Source: JABWAN01 sp041918175 (GTDB taxonomy: Bacteria > Zhuqueibacterota > Zhuqueibacteria > Zhuqueibacterales > Zhuqueibacteraceae). From it: 64,000 nucleotides of DNA. Below, in pieces: positions 27,212 through 36,314 of the stretch. Within the stretch, counting starts at the first letter, position 1; each line of letters starts with the position of its first letter. The stretch is taken from positions 55,674-119,673 of the forward strand of contig JAYRWE010000059.1 in the NCBI GenBank assembly GCA_041918175.1, in the 5' to 3' direction. The notes beneath the pieces are model-generated. The model was not told the DNA's origin. It did no database searches and worked only from the letters and a program-made list of their open reading frames with translations. Position numbers and translations under genes: made by a program.

Positions 27212-28027
27212 TCAATGCTTCACCGCAGGCTTTTTGAGCAGGCGAATTTCCTCCGGCGAAAGGCCAGTGACTTCGGAGATGAACTTGAGGCTCATCTTTT
27301 TGCGCAACAGCGTCGCGGCGATCTCACGCTTTTCTTCGAGCACAATCTTGGGCGTCAGCTCTTGCGTGAGATCTTCCTTCACTTCGCGATAGAAGCGGGT
27401 TTGTTTAATATCTGAGAGCATGGGCGTAAACATTTTTTCGATTTCCTCTCTTGAAAATTGGGGCAGCTTACTCAGCAGCAAATTGATCAGCATTTCGAAG
27501 ATGGTGTCTTGCGCCTTTGCGCTCAAATTCTGCTGCGGCAATTGCCGGACGAGGTCTTACGCCGTGGTTAAAACTTCCTGCTCCGAATCTAACACGATTC
27601 GAAACAAATTCAACGGGAATTTTTTCAGCATCTCCTCGGGCAAATCGAGAAGGTGGACTCGGCGTATCCGGCCGCTTTCAAAAAACTCCCAGTAATGCGG
27701 ATGCACGCCGGGGTCGAAGTCCTTTGTAGGAAAAAGCACAACGGCGCGCCAAGGATGCGCCGTCTTGTTCTGTCGGAGATAAACTGCGATCTCGCCGAAG
27801 TAGCGCAGGTAGAAATCATCTTCAGGTTGGAACTGCGCTTCGAAGAAAAAGAGCGGGTCTTGTTCCGCTTGCGGTTTGAAGATACCATCAAAGCGAAAAG
27901 CTTGCTCTTTCACCTCGACGGAAGTGAAGTCATAGCGCTCCGCTTTGCGCTCGTCGTCGCCGATCAACGTAAAGAACGCGCCGCGAAATTCGCGGAAGAA
28001 GCGATGGAGGAAAGAGTCGGTTTTCAT
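27212..28027 (-). pseudogene. Rpn-family (DUF2887-type) nuclease gene interrupted by one stop codon
   Basis: MKTDSFLHRFFREFRGAFF is the usual DUF2887 N-terminus, and the fold continues through YDFTSVEVKEQAFRFDGIF and PLFFFEAQFQPEDDFYLRYF to FRIVLDSEQEVLTTA. A TAA at 27557-27559 then stops the frame. Without any shift, the same frame goes on with DLVRQLPQQNLSAKAQDT and the normal C-terminal helices (EKREIAATLLRKKMSLKFI, ITGLSPEEIRLL-type end). A single change such as CAA to TAA explains this. The upstream half keeps the nuclease core and could still be made. An ATG six codons before MKTDSF is an alternative start at 28042. Confidence 0.8.
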
Positions 28028-28065
28028 GGTTTGTTCGCCCATCGTTTTGTTTTGTGATGAAAAGC

Positions 28066-28110
28066 AAAGCCGGACTTTCGCGCTGGGATCTCGCGCGGAA
28101 GTCCGGCTTT
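28066..28110. repeat. Palindromic repeat, AAGTCCGGCTTT family, copy 1
   Basis: AAAGCCGGACTTTCGCGC (28066-28083) and GCGCGGAAGTCCGGCTTT (28093-28110) are inverted with one mismatch. The element lies in the 5' region of the Rpn locus and 79 bases after the CHRD gene stop. A relative lies at 58079-58136. A separate small hairpin, GCGCCTGAAGGCGC, follows near 28166. Confidence 0.75.
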
Positions 28111-28188
28111 CAAGCAATACCAATCTGCGCTCGTTCCCCAAAAGATTTTGTCAACGAGAAGAGTGCGCCTGAAGGCGCTACTACAAAC

Positions 28189-31100
28189 TTATTTGAGCAG
28201 CACGAGCTTCCTCGTGGCTGTAAACGATCCGGCTTGGAGACGATAGACATAAACGCCGCTCGCGAGCCTCTCGCCCGCGTCATTCAAGCCGTTCCAAGTC
28301 ACGCGCTTTATGCCCGGTGTTTCATCCGCATCAACCAGCGTGCGCACTTTCTTGCCGAGTAAATTATAGATGATCAAGCGCACATGTGCGCGCTGCGGCA
28401 GATCGTAGCGGATCATCGTTGTGGGATTGAAAGGATTCGGATAGTTTTGCCGCAACGCAAACTGCGTGGGCATTTCCGCGTTGTGCTCATCAACACTTGA
28501 TAGCGGGGAAATATCCGTGGCAAGTATGGGATGCAGTTGATAACCCACCGCGGGATTCGTTGAACTAAATTGGCCCAACACGCCTTCGAGCGCAAACAGA
28601 CCTGTTGGAATGCTTACGCCCGCGATCTTCGTGTCTGAGCTTGCGGGCGTGCGCAGAACCACGGCGCCGGTTGTGTCGCTCGCGTCGCGAATCGCATAAG
28701 TTTTGTTCGCGGCAAATGCAATATCGCCCGCGGCATTGATTCGCAAACCCTCTACACGAATCAACTCGCTCTCATACGCCTCGCCGTTGCGCGCCAACTC
28801 TGCGAGTGTGACGAGCTGCGCTTCGGGCAACGCATTGTCGCGTGTGAGCACTTCGAAACTTGCAATGGGCGCCATCTCTTTCAAAGCATTAAACTCCGCG
28901 AGCGTCCCCGTGAGGCGAATGCGATCGCCTTGCCGCACGCGGCCGCTGTCAATCGCCGTGCGAAACGGACCCGTGCTTTCAAACAAAGTAATCGCCGCGG
29001 TCGCATCTTGCACGCGCGCGAAACGGCCAAGAGCGCGAGTCACGATGCCTTCCACGGTCACGACGTTACCATTGGCGGTTTGTCGCGCGAGCGCAATGGG
29101 CATAATCGCTTGCGCGCCGGGAATGACTTGCCCGCGAATTTCGCCGCCGGGAAAATTCGCGCTGTGAATGTTCACATAAATTTGTCCGGCCAGTAATTCC
29201 ACGACAAGATCGTTCGTGAGCGCTTGCGCGTCTGTGCTCTTCCACACGCCCGAAGCGTTTGCGCCGGTGAAATCAAGCACGCGCACCACCGGACCGTTTT
29301 TGCCGCGGCCCGCGTTATGAAAATGCGCCGCGCTGAATGCGCTACTCAAACCCGCATAGCCGAGGTTGTAAGCCAACTTCTGCCCACTCGCCGCCAATGT
29401 AAATGCGCCTGTGCCCAATGCGGTTGTGCTCACAGGCGGGTTCTCTTGAGCGCCCTCAAGATTCGCGGCGAATTGCGCGGTCGCGTTGCTCAACACTTGC
29501 CCACGGATTTCGCCGCTTGGATGCAGTGCGGTGTGCACATTCACATAAATTTTTCCCGCCAACAATTCCGCGACGAGACCGGTAGTGAGCGGTGTATTTG
29601 CTTCCGTGCTCGACCACGTGCCGGTCGCAATCGTGTCCGTAAAAGTGATTGCGCGCACGACCCCGACGTTTTCTCCAAGCGGAGCGTTGTGAAAATGCGC
29701 CGCGCTCATCGCGCCGCTAAGGTTCGCGACTTTTATTTTATACGACAACTCGGTCTGCGCATCATTCAAAACAAACCAACCGCCGCCGAGCGCCGAAGTA
29801 TTGACCGCAGGATTTTCCTGCTTGCCATTAAGCTGTGCGAAGAACACGAGCGGCGCGCGAAAATCCGAGCGCGCGGAAGGTTGAAGCTGCGGCACATTGT
29901 TGAACGAAGTCGCAACGCCGATAAGGTTGACCGGATTCGGCGGTGTGACCGAGCCGTCGATGTCCGTATCGCGATCAATGAATAGCGCAAGATCACTCGT
30001 GCCGTCGTTGAGCGTAATCGTCGCGTTGCTATTTGCCGCCGGAAACGCCGCGGCGAGGTTTGCATTGTTGATGCGAAGCAACTCGCCTTCAAGCAACGCG
30101 CGATTGTTGATATACTCCAACGCTGTGACGACTTGCGGAGCAGGCAAACCGGGAGCATCGAGCACAATGAGCGAGTCGGCCACGGTTTCGATATTCTTGC
30201 GGCCCGCGTTCGAGGCAATCGTACTTTCTTTTACACGCACGCGTTGACCTTGCGCGAGCGCGGCTTTGCCATTCACAAACAAACGCACGCCGCCCGTCGC
30301 GTCTTGCAAATAGTATTCGGAACTCGAAGTGCTCCCGAGATTAAAATCAATCGTCGTGATCACGCCTGCAATCGAAACATTGCGCGTGTTATCCGGCAAT
30401 TGTCGCGCGAGGCCAATGGGCGTGATGATTTTCGCGTTCGGCAAAACTTGTCCGCGCACTTCGCCACTCGGATTTGCTGCGGTATGCACATTCACATAAA
30501 TTTTCCCCGCGAGCGCTTCCACCGCAAGCTCCGGCGTGAGCGGTTGCGCATCCGTGTTCGTCCAAATGCCGTTGGCAAAATCGCCCACGAAGTCATTTTG
30601 AAAATCACGCACCACCGCGCCATTTACACCGGACGCGGCATTGTGTAAATGCGCGCCGGTGATGGCGCCGCTCAAATTCATCACGCCGATTTGATAGCGC
30701 AGTGAATCCGCGCTCGGGTTGAGTGTGAATAAACCAAAGCCCGCGGCATTCGCATTCGTGGCCGGCACCTCTTGGCTCGCTTCGATCTGCGCCGCAAATT
30801 TTATCGCAACACCGTTCGTCACTTGCCCGCGAATCTCGCCGCTCGGATGCAACGCGGTATGCACATTCACATAGAGATGTCCCGCCAACAATTCGGCGAG
30901 CACCGTTGGCGTTAATGGCTGCGTCGCGTCCGCGCTTGACCAGGTTCCGCTCGCGGCGCTATCGGTGAAAGCGATGTCGCGCACGGGCGGGCCGCTTGCG
31001 CCGAGCGCGGCATTGTGAAAATGTGCCGCCGTAATCGGCCCGCTGAGGCCGCGCACTTTGATGAGATACGACAATTGCGTTTGTTCCGCATTGAGCACAA

Positions 31101-32769
31101 AGCGGCCGCCGCCCGCGGCATTCGTCGCGACCGCCGGCGTTTCTTGCGTGCCGTCTAACACCGCGAGAAAAATTTGCTCCGCGCCTTCGCGCACTTGCCC
31201 GCGAATTTCTCCGCCGGGGTTTGTTGCCGTATGCACATTCACATAAATTTTTCCCGCGAGCAATTCCGCCACGAGCGCGGGCGAAAACGCTTGCGCATTC
31301 GTGTCGGCCCAAACGCCCGTTGCCGTGTTGCCGACAAAGCTCGAAGTAATATCGCGCACCACAGCGCCATTCACGCCCGCGGCCGCGTTGTGAAAATGCG
31401 CGCCTGCAATCACGCCGCTCAAACCGCTCGCGATAATTTCATACGACAACTTCGCGCCGTTTGCCGCGAGCGTGAACTTGCCCACGCCGACTGCGCTCGT
31501 CATCACCGGCGGCACTTCTTGGCTGCCCGTGAGATTCGCGACAAAATTTTTCTCGCTGCCCAACAACACTTGCCCGCGAATTTCGCCTTCGGAATAAAGC
31601 GCCGTATGAATGTCAACATGCAAGCGGCCCGCAAGCAAGAGCGCAACAAGCTCGGGCGTGAGCGGCTCCGCGTCCGTGCTTTTCCATTCGCCGCTCGCAA
31701 TGTTGTTTTGAAAATCATTCGTGATCGTGCGCACGATGGGGCCGGTATCGCCCGCGCTCGCATTGTGAAAATGCGCGGACACGATCGCGCCGCTCAAGCC
31801 ATTGAGGCTGAGATAAAATTGCAGCTCGTTTTGTTCTTCGTTTAAAATAAAAAAGCCGCCGCCGATGCCGGAAGCTTGCGGGTTGGATAGAACCTGCTTG
31901 CCGTTCAACGTTGCCATCAAATACGCCGGCTTCTTGATCAAAGCCTCAGGCACGGTGCCGGGCGTAGGCGTGTTGCCCTCGGTCCAACCGCCGCCGGCAA
32001 AGCTGAGATTCTCGCTCGTTTCATCATGCCCAGTGAGACCGTTGCCGCCCGTCAACGTTTCGCCCACTTCGAGCGTGGCGCGCGCGGCGCTGTCGTTCAC
32101 ATCGTGCGGATCGCTGTCGCCGTCGTTGTCCGCATTCACCACGGATTGATTCGCGACCGGCGTATCGTTTTGATAAACGCTTGCGGTGGAGTCAGCATCC
32201 GGGCCGTCAATCGCCACGCCGGATTTATTCACCGCCGTAGTTTTATTTCCCCACACGACATAATCCACGTCATGCACAAGATCGCTCGCGCCGTCCCATG
32301 TGAAGAGCACGATGGTTTCGCTCGCATTGGTCAAGCCCGCGTTCGCGCGCACGACGATCGGCGTCATGTCAGCGACGCTGCCGTTGCTGTTGTTGATTTC
32401 ATAATTTGCAGAGCGGCCGTAAATGCGCTGAAATGCCGTGTCGCTGAACGCAATGGTCTGCACTTCCTGCGGCCCAATCATCGCGCCCTCGGGAAACTTC
32501 ACGAGAAAATCGAAATTCGCCACAGCCAGCGCCGCCGCGCCCTGCACGATTTTCACATAATCATTGTTGTTGGAGGTCACATCGTCGGTGAGATAATAAC
32601 GCGAGAGGTCGATTGCTTTCGAAGTGGGATTGAAGATTTCAATAAACTCGCCCGCAGTGGGCGTGACCACAAACTCGGAGATGAGCACGTGATCGTTTTG
32701 CGCGAAGCCCGACGAGGCGAGGGCCGACATGAGCAAGCCGAATCGCAACATGCGCGTGAATGAACGCAT
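28189..32769 (-). CDS. Giant secreted protein with LTD domain, six CHRD domains and FlgD-type tail
   Basis: AAAGGAGG seven bases before ATG 32769 fixes the start and gives 1526 residues. A signal peptide (MLRFGLLMSALASSGFA) is followed by a lamin-tail domain (about 25-150, HVLISEFVVTPTAGEFIEIF). Six CHRD domains start near 280, 403, 531, 653, 973 and 1096, each with LNGKQ/LTGSQE, an LSG-I-AHFHNA core and GEIRGQV. OB-like domains lie between and after them (IAGVITTIDFNLGSTS, VEGIVTRALGRFARVQDA). The sorting tail closes the protein (NYPNPFNPTTMIRYDLP to YRLQAGSFTATRKLVLL). CHRD domains are known from chordin and from many bacterial surface proteins, but their bacterial role is unclear. The His-rich AHFHNA motif repeats could bind metal. 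Confidence 0.9.
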   Translation of the reverse strand: MRSFTRMLRFGLLMSALASSGFAQNDHVLISEFVVTPTAGEFIEIFNPTSKAIDLSRYYLTDDVTSNNNDYVKIVQGAAALAVANFDFLVKFPEGAMIGPQEVQTIAFSDTAFQRIYGRSANYEINNSNGSVADMTPIVVRANAGLTNASETIVLFTWDGASDLVHDVDYVVWGNKTTAVNKSGVAIDGPDADSTASVYQNDTPVANQSVVNADNDGDSDPHDVNDSAARATLEVGETLTGGNGLTGHDETSENLSFAGGGWTEGNTPTPGTVPEALIKKPAYLMATLNGKQVLSNPQASGIGGGFFILNEEQNELQFYLSLNGLSGAIVSAHFHNASAGDTGPIVRTITNDFQNNIASGEWKSTDAEPLTPELVALLLAGRLHVDIHTALYSEGEIRGQVLLGSEKNFVANLTGSQEVPPVMTSAVGVGKFTLAANGAKLSYEIIASGLSGVIAGAHFHNAAAGVNGAVVRDITSSFVGNTATGVWADTNAQAFSPALVAELLAGKIYVNVHTATNPGGEIRGQVREGAEQIFLAVLDGTQETPAVATNAAGGGRFVLNAEQTQLSYLIKVRGLSGPITAAHFHNAALGASGPPVRDIAFTDSAASGTWSSADATQPLTPTVLAELLAGHLYVNVHTALHPSGEIRGQVTNGVAIKFAAQIEASQEVPATNANAAGFGLFTLNPSADSLRYQIGVMNLSGAITGAHLHNAASGVNGAVVRDFQNDFVGDFANGIWTNTDAQPLTPELAVEALAGKIYVNVHTAANPSGEVRGQVLPNAKIITPIGLARQLPDNTRNVSIAGVITTIDFNLGSTSSSEYYLQDATGGVRLFVNGKAALAQGQRVRVKESTIASNAGRKNIETVADSLIVLDAPGLPAPQVVTALEYINNRALLEGELLRINNANLAAAFPAANSNATITLNDGTSDLALFIDRDTDIDGSVTPPNPVNLIGVATSFNNVPQLQPSARSDFRAPLVFFAQLNGKQENPAVNTSALGGGWFVLNDAQTELSYKIKVANLSGAMSAAHFHNAPLGENVGVVRAITFTDTIATGTWSSTEANTPLTTGLVAELLAGKIYVNVHTALHPSGEIRGQVLSNATAQFAANLEGAQENPPVSTTALGTGAFTLAASGQKLAYNLGYAGLSSAFSAAHFHNAGRGKNGPVVRVLDFTGANASGVWKSTDAQALTNDLVVELLAGQIYVNIHSANFPGGEIRGQVIPGAQAIMPIALARQTANGNVVTVEGIVTRALGRFARVQDATAAITLFESTGPFRTAIDSGRVRQGDRIRLTGTLAEFNALKEMAPIASFEVLTRDNALPEAQLVTLAELARNGEAYESELIRVEGLRINAAGDIAFAANKTYAIRDASDTTGAVVLRTPASSDTKIAGVSIPTGLFALEGVLGQFSSTNPAVGYQLHPILATDISPLSSVDEHNAEMPTQFALRQNYPNPFNPTTMIRYDLPQRAHVRLIIYNLLGKKVRTLVDADETPGIKRVTWNGLNDAGERLASGVYVYRLQAGSFTATRKLVLLK

Positions 32770-33087
32770 AGCAGTCCTCCTTTTTTTGATGAAGGGAAAA
32801 TGGGGAAGGGAATTGGCGCAAAAGAAAATCAAAGGCGCACGCAAAGCCGCGAAGTCGCAAAGAATCCGCAAAGCTTTTCTTTGCGACTCTGCGCCTTTGC
32901 GTGAGGTTTTTTGCTTTTTTTCTGAGATTTGCCTCTTTAAGGTACTAAAGCCGGCAAAGTGGAGGAGAGAAGGAAGAATCCCAAAGTTGCAACGCGCGTT
33001 TCATCCCCGACCTACCCGGTTGTGACTAAGAAACTGGCTAAAGCTTCGAGGTGATTACTTTATTCAAAGATCATTCGAGCGTTTGTA
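32770..33087. other. Intergenic region with a CGCAAAG palindrome
   Basis: Besides the CHRD ribosome-binding site, this gap holds one copy of a palindromic repeat (32838-32903) and about 180 bases in which I see no gene, terminator or conserved signal. Confidence 0.5.
32838..32903. repeat. Palindromic repeat, CGCAAAG family, copy 1
   Basis: CACGCAAAGCCGCGAAGTCG and onward (32838-32862) is inverse to 32879-32903 with four mismatches. The second copy is at 36127-36172. Confidence 0.75.
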
Positions 33088-33459
33088 TTAAGCCGCAACG
33101 TTGCGTTTTCGTCGGTTCTTTTTGCTGGCCCGAGTTGCTTTGCCATTTTTCTTGACCGTGCTGGTATGCGTTTGATAAACAACGCTAAGTACCACATCGG
33201 GATATTGTGCGGCAACTTGCAACAACACACGCGCGGCGCCCTCCGGCTTTCGCTTTCCTTGCTCCCAGTTGCGTAAAGTAGAAACGTTGATGCCAAGGAT
33301 GGCGGCAAATTTAGCTTGTGAAAGTCTGTAATGGCTTCTTATTGACCGCACATCCGGTTGCTCAAATGCAAAGACTCGGCTTGGCTTCATTTCGCCGCGT
33401 AAAATCGCGCCCCCTTGCTTAATGCTTTCTAAAAGCTCTTCAAACAATTCTTCACGCAT
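33088..33459 (-). CDS. HigA/NadS-like helix-turn-helix antitoxin
   Basis: This 123-residue Xre-type protein has a recognisable helix-turn-helix (RLSQAKFAAILGINVSTLRN, then WEQGKRKPEG) near residues 43-75, a following helix and a basic, Lys/Arg-rich tail. It begins inside the end of the toxin gene (overlap of eight bases, ATGCGTGA), so the order is toxin first, as in higBA modules. It probably binds the toxin and represses the shared promoter at 33781-33809. The pair lies at the far end of a run of minus-strand genes that may be decayed integron cassettes. Confidence 0.85.
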   Translation of the reverse strand: MREELFEELLESIKQGGAILRGEMKPSRVFAFEQPDVRSIRSHYRLSQAKFAAILGINVSTLRNWEQGKRKPEGAARVLLQVAAQYPDVVLSVVYQTHTSTVKKNGKATRASKKNRRKRNVAA

Positions 33460-33775
33460 TTTTCAACTCCTGTTCAACAAGTGCTTTCATCCTTTTCATT
33501 TGTTCGGGGGTGAAATTATCTTGTTCATTCTTTGGGTAAATAAACAACATGAGAAATTTTTCTGCTGATACAAACCGATAATAAATGACTCGGAGACCTC
33601 CACTTTTGCCTCGCCCCTTGGCAGCCCATCGAAGTTTTCGCACCCCGCCGCTACCGCGAATAGTGGCTCCTGCCTCGGGTTGCTCTATCAAAGCGTTTTG
33701 CAGTTCACGATATTCTTCCTCGGCTAAAAGAGATTCCAACCGACGAGTGAATATAGGCGTCTCAATAAAGTGCAT
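33452..33775 (-). CDS. RelE/HigB-type mRNA interferase toxin
   Basis: The 107-residue protein begins MHFIETPIFTRRLESLLAEE. It contains the RelE-superfamily core IRGSGGVRKLRWAAKGRGKS, then GGLRVIYYRFVSAEKFLML and YPKNEQDNFTPEQ. This is typical of the HigB2/YgiU-like branch that cleaves mRNA on the ribosome. It is the first gene of the module. The predicted transcription start lies at or just beside the ATG, so translation may be leaderless: no Shine-Dalgarno sequence is seen. Confidence 0.87.
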   Translation of the reverse strand: MHFIETPIFTRRLESLLAEEEYRELQNALIEQPEAGATIRGSGGVRKLRWAAKGRGKSGGLRVIYYRFVSAEKFLMLFIYPKNEQDNFTPEQMKRMKALVEQELKNA

Positions 33776-33780
33776 GGGTA

Positions 33781-33809
33781 AATATGCGCCATCGAAGTAT
33801 ACGAGTCAA
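33781..33809 (-). promoter_or_regulatory. Candidate promoter of the HigBA-like module
   Basis: On the minus strand, TTGACT (33809-33804) and CATATT (33786-33781) are 17 bases apart. The -10 box ends only five bases before the toxin ATG, which predicts a leaderless message. Confidence 0.45.
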
Positions 33810-33859
33810 GAGTCAATCTGAAATAACTGAAGGAGTTTTTGGTTTTATGGGATAACGGT

Positions 33860-34636
33860 TCAAACTTGTGATTCAGCATGCTTCCGCGGCGGCTCGAAAA
33901 ATATCGGCTGCCCTACCGCGATACGCCCGCGTCGAGTCACTGCGCCGTAGACTCCAGCCTTGTTGTCTCTCACCTGCACGATTGCCTTCAGCACCTCCGG
34001 CGTTGTGCGTGCCGAGTCAGGATCAAGATTCACCATCGCGCAGCGCTCGTCGCGGTTGGTGATTACTATGGCCGCTGTGTCTCCTTTCCCAAACGAGAGG
34101 AGGCCTCCCACCCATTCGTCCTCCTCGAAGGGGATTGAGCGCAGTGAAGTCATCAATATGTTCGGTCGGAATCTTCGGACGTCTGGGCGCTGCGCCGCGA
34201 GCTTCGCGATTTCGCTCACCGTCGCAGACGTAATCACGGAGATGCTGGCCTCGTCGAAGATGCCACGGTTGAGATGCATCATCTCGACCGGGGAACCATG
34301 GCGGCGACCGACTTCCGTTGCGAGTTCCGGGCTGAACACAGTCAGCTCTTCTCCCTCGGGCGTGCGAACGTGCGTGGGGAGATTGTCCTCGACATCGGGT
34401 CCCCGCCGCTGGGGAGAGAAGAGCACCAACTCCGGAAGCTTGGAGGCGGTCAGCCACGGGAACCCGCCGCCGATACGAGCACGACGAAAGGCCAAGCGCC
34501 GGTCGCCTTCGAGACCGTGCCAGCCCAAATCAGCAACCTCGAGCGGTTCGCCGGTCATGGACTTCACAGGGTAGCGGAACAGCGCCGCTATTTCACCGAT
34601 CTTGATGGGTATGTTGGGATTTCGTATGGCTAACAC
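33860..34636 (-). CDS. MOSC domain protein with N-terminal MOSC-N beta barrel
   Basis: MOSC-N (IGEIAALFRYPVKSMTGEPL, then LGWHGLEGDRRLAF) and MOSC (ISVITSATVSEIAKLAAQ, FRPNILM, then ITNRDERCAMVNLDPD and GVYGAVTRRGRIAVGQPI) are both present. The Cys in RDERCAMVNLDP is the residue that holds sulfur or molybdenum cofactor in MOSC sulfurtransferases and amidoxime reductases. No ATG lies near the expected N-terminus: where MPIKIGEI would be expected, the sequence has ATA. GTG 34636 or TTG 34663 could serve. GTG 34636 lies inside the right-end core of an attC-like site, so the gene directly follows that site, as cassette genes do. Confidence 0.82.
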   Translation of the reverse strand: MLAIRNPNIPIKIGEIAALFRYPVKSMTGEPLEVADLGWHGLEGDRRLAFRRARIGGGFPWLTASKLPELVLFSPQRRGPDVEDNLPTHVRTPEGEELTVFSPELATEVGRRHGSPVEMMHLNRGIFDEASISVITSATVSEIAKLAAQRPDVRRFRPNILMTSLRSIPFEEDEWVGGLLSFGKGDTAAIVITNRDERCAMVNLDPDSARTTPEVLKAIVQVRDNKAGVYGAVTRRGRIAVGQPIFFEPPRKHAESQV

Positions 34637-34730
34637 CACGCGTTTGCGGTGGCGCGACTTCAAGCTCGTTGGAATTAAAAATCATAAATCATACTGCCGT
34701 CGCGTCGTCAGCATCACGCCGTGTTAGCAC
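34628..34730 (-). other. attC-like imperfect palindrome, site B
   Basis: On the minus strand the site starts GTGCTAACACGGCG and ends ACGCGTGGTGTTAGCC. GCTAACAC (34629-34636) pairs exactly with GTGTTAGC (34721-34728), and an inner GTCGCG/CGCGAC block also pairs. Its end, GTGTTAGCC, matches GTGTTGGCC of site A in eight of nine bases. The classic GTTRRRY core is met except at one position. The call rests on structure and on the neighbouring integrase remnant. Confidence 0.45.
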
Positions 34731-34908
34731 TTAGTTGTGACACGTGACATACATCTGTCCTGGATGACTAATTTTCAGTGCGTTATTTACATGCTAGTGC
34801 ATCGCAACAGAAGTTCTTCGATGTATCAGTATCTTCCACAGCCTTGTTCTTACGGCAATTAGGGGAAGATTTTATCCGCAAATTTATAGTTATTTCTGCT
34901 GCGATGCA

Positions 34909-35940
34909 CTACGGCCGAACATCTCCAAATGCAACTGAAATCGAATGAATGCTGTATTCATTTATCATGGTGCTAGAACCAAAGTTTAGCGAGCTTGGAT
35001 TGTTACATTCATTTTCCGGCGGCGTGCCAATCCAGTATGATAAATCAGAAGCAGAAAAAGGATCTGTGGCATCAAAAACAACCATCTTGCATGGACCATA
35101 ACACCCGCCTACTATAGAATAGCGGGGTATCGTTATTCTTTCCCCAAGTGATGATGACCAATTGATGCCATCCACTGATTTATAAACCTCAATTTCTTGC
35201 CCAAAGATGTCTGGCCCTCCTGTACGTTTTAGCACGACAGCGTAAAAAAAGCCATTGTAATAACTCAATGTTCTTGGGGCAATTGATATATCATTCGGAG
35301 GCGACCAGGTTATGCCATCAGTCGATGTAATGGCAACAGATGACCGAAAACTCGACGAGTAAGTTAACACAAACTTATTTTGTCCAAAAGCTATTGCAGG
35401 TGTCGAGGATCCATCAACTTTCATCACTGATTCCCAGACGATAGGTCCAGGTTGTGGAACCTCACGGATGACCTGAATACCACTGCGAACATCAAATGCA
35501 ACCACCCAGCCATTATTTCCATATGCAAGGGTTGGAGTTCCTAATGCTGCATACCTATCGGAGCTAATGTTTATGGTTTCAATATCCGCCCCCCATAAAA
35601 TACCTGAACTACTTGAAGTAGATCCAGAAGACCCTATTCCACTCAAGTACTTTAGGCCTCCCCCCGTTGGAGTTGTCCACATTAGCATCCAACCTAAATG
35701 TCCATCATGCGCAATAACAGGTCCCGCATTACTGATAGAACCAGTATGGGTTCGCTTGTGAAGCCATGTTATGGCATCTCGACTTTCGAGAGTGTTCACC
35801 TGATTATCCGTACCTGTCCACGCCAATACATATGTCGGGATAGGAGCTTGATTGCGTGGACAATTTGCACCATTAAGAACAACAAAAACCAGCAAAAGTC
35901 CCAAAAGACAGAACATACGATGAATAAATGCTCTTATCAT
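34909..35940 (-). CDS. AT-rich exported BNR-like protein
   Basis: The 343-residue protein starts with a hydrophobic export signal (FCLLGLLLVFVVLNGANC). The Cys may be a lipidation site, although Asn before it is not typical. The body has propeller-like repeats with D-x-I-x-W motifs (ESRDAITWLHKR, STDGITWSPP, KSVDGINWSSS) as in BNR-like proteins, and a Cys pair (GGCYGPCKMV). AAGGAGG gives a clear start. Codon use is visibly more A/T-rich than in genes on either side, which points to transfer. It lies between two attC-like palindromes, in the position of a cassette gene. Its function is unknown. Confidence 0.75.
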   Translation of the reverse strand: MIRAFIHRMFCLLGLLLVFVVLNGANCPRNQAPIPTYVLAWTGTDNQVNTLESRDAITWLHKRTHTGSISNAGPVIAHDGHLGWMLMWTTPTGGGLKYLSGIGSSGSTSSSSGILWGADIETINISSDRYAALGTPTLAYGNNGWVVAFDVRSGIQVIREVPQPGPIVWESVMKVDGSSTPAIAFGQNKFVLTYSSSFRSSVAITSTDGITWSPPNDISIAPRTLSYYNGFFYAVVLKRTGGPDIFGQEIEVYKSVDGINWSSSLGERITIPRYSIVGGCYGPCKMVVFDATDPFSASDLSYWIGTPPENECNNPSSLNFGSSTMINEYSIHSISVAFGDVRP

Positions 35941-36126
35941 ATCATCCTCCTTGTTTTAGATTTGAGCTACTATCGCATTATTAAATGCAAAATAGAGTTT
36001 ATTTGATGCCTCAGTCTTCGGTGGAAAAAGTAACGCAGATTTCTTGTCTCACGTCACTTACTTTTTGCAACGGCTCCAGCAGTAACACACGCGGGCAAGC
36101 TACAACCCAAGAGCACATCAAAAGCG

Positions 36127-36172
36127 CACGCAAAAACGCAAAGTTTTTCTTTGCGGCTCTGCTCCTTTGCGT
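36127..36172. repeat. Palindromic repeat, CGCAAAG family, copy 2
   Basis: CACGCAAAAACGCAAAG is followed by a short loop and CTTTGCGGCTCTGCTCCTTT plus GCGTG. It is shorter than the copy at 32838-32903 but has the same ends. Confidence 0.7.
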
Positions 36173-36314
36173 GAAAGTTTTTGCTTTTAGCGAGATTGTG
36201 TTATTGAAAAGTTAGCAACATTGGACCTCTTGTGTGCTGCCGCTTGGCCGGGCGCTACTCCACATGTAACTGAGACATTACGAGTTTATTCTTAAATCAC
36301 TTGACTTTCAATGC

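Noticed and set aside
29224..32763. Several long plus-strand frames opposite the CHRD gene
   Set aside because: They repeat with the CHRD period and mirror its codons, so they are by-products of the repetitive gene.
36083..36203. Third attC-like pair TAACACA/TGTGTTA
   Set aside because: Only seven bases pair, the interior is occupied by a different palindromic repeat, and no cassette gene lies between it and site A.
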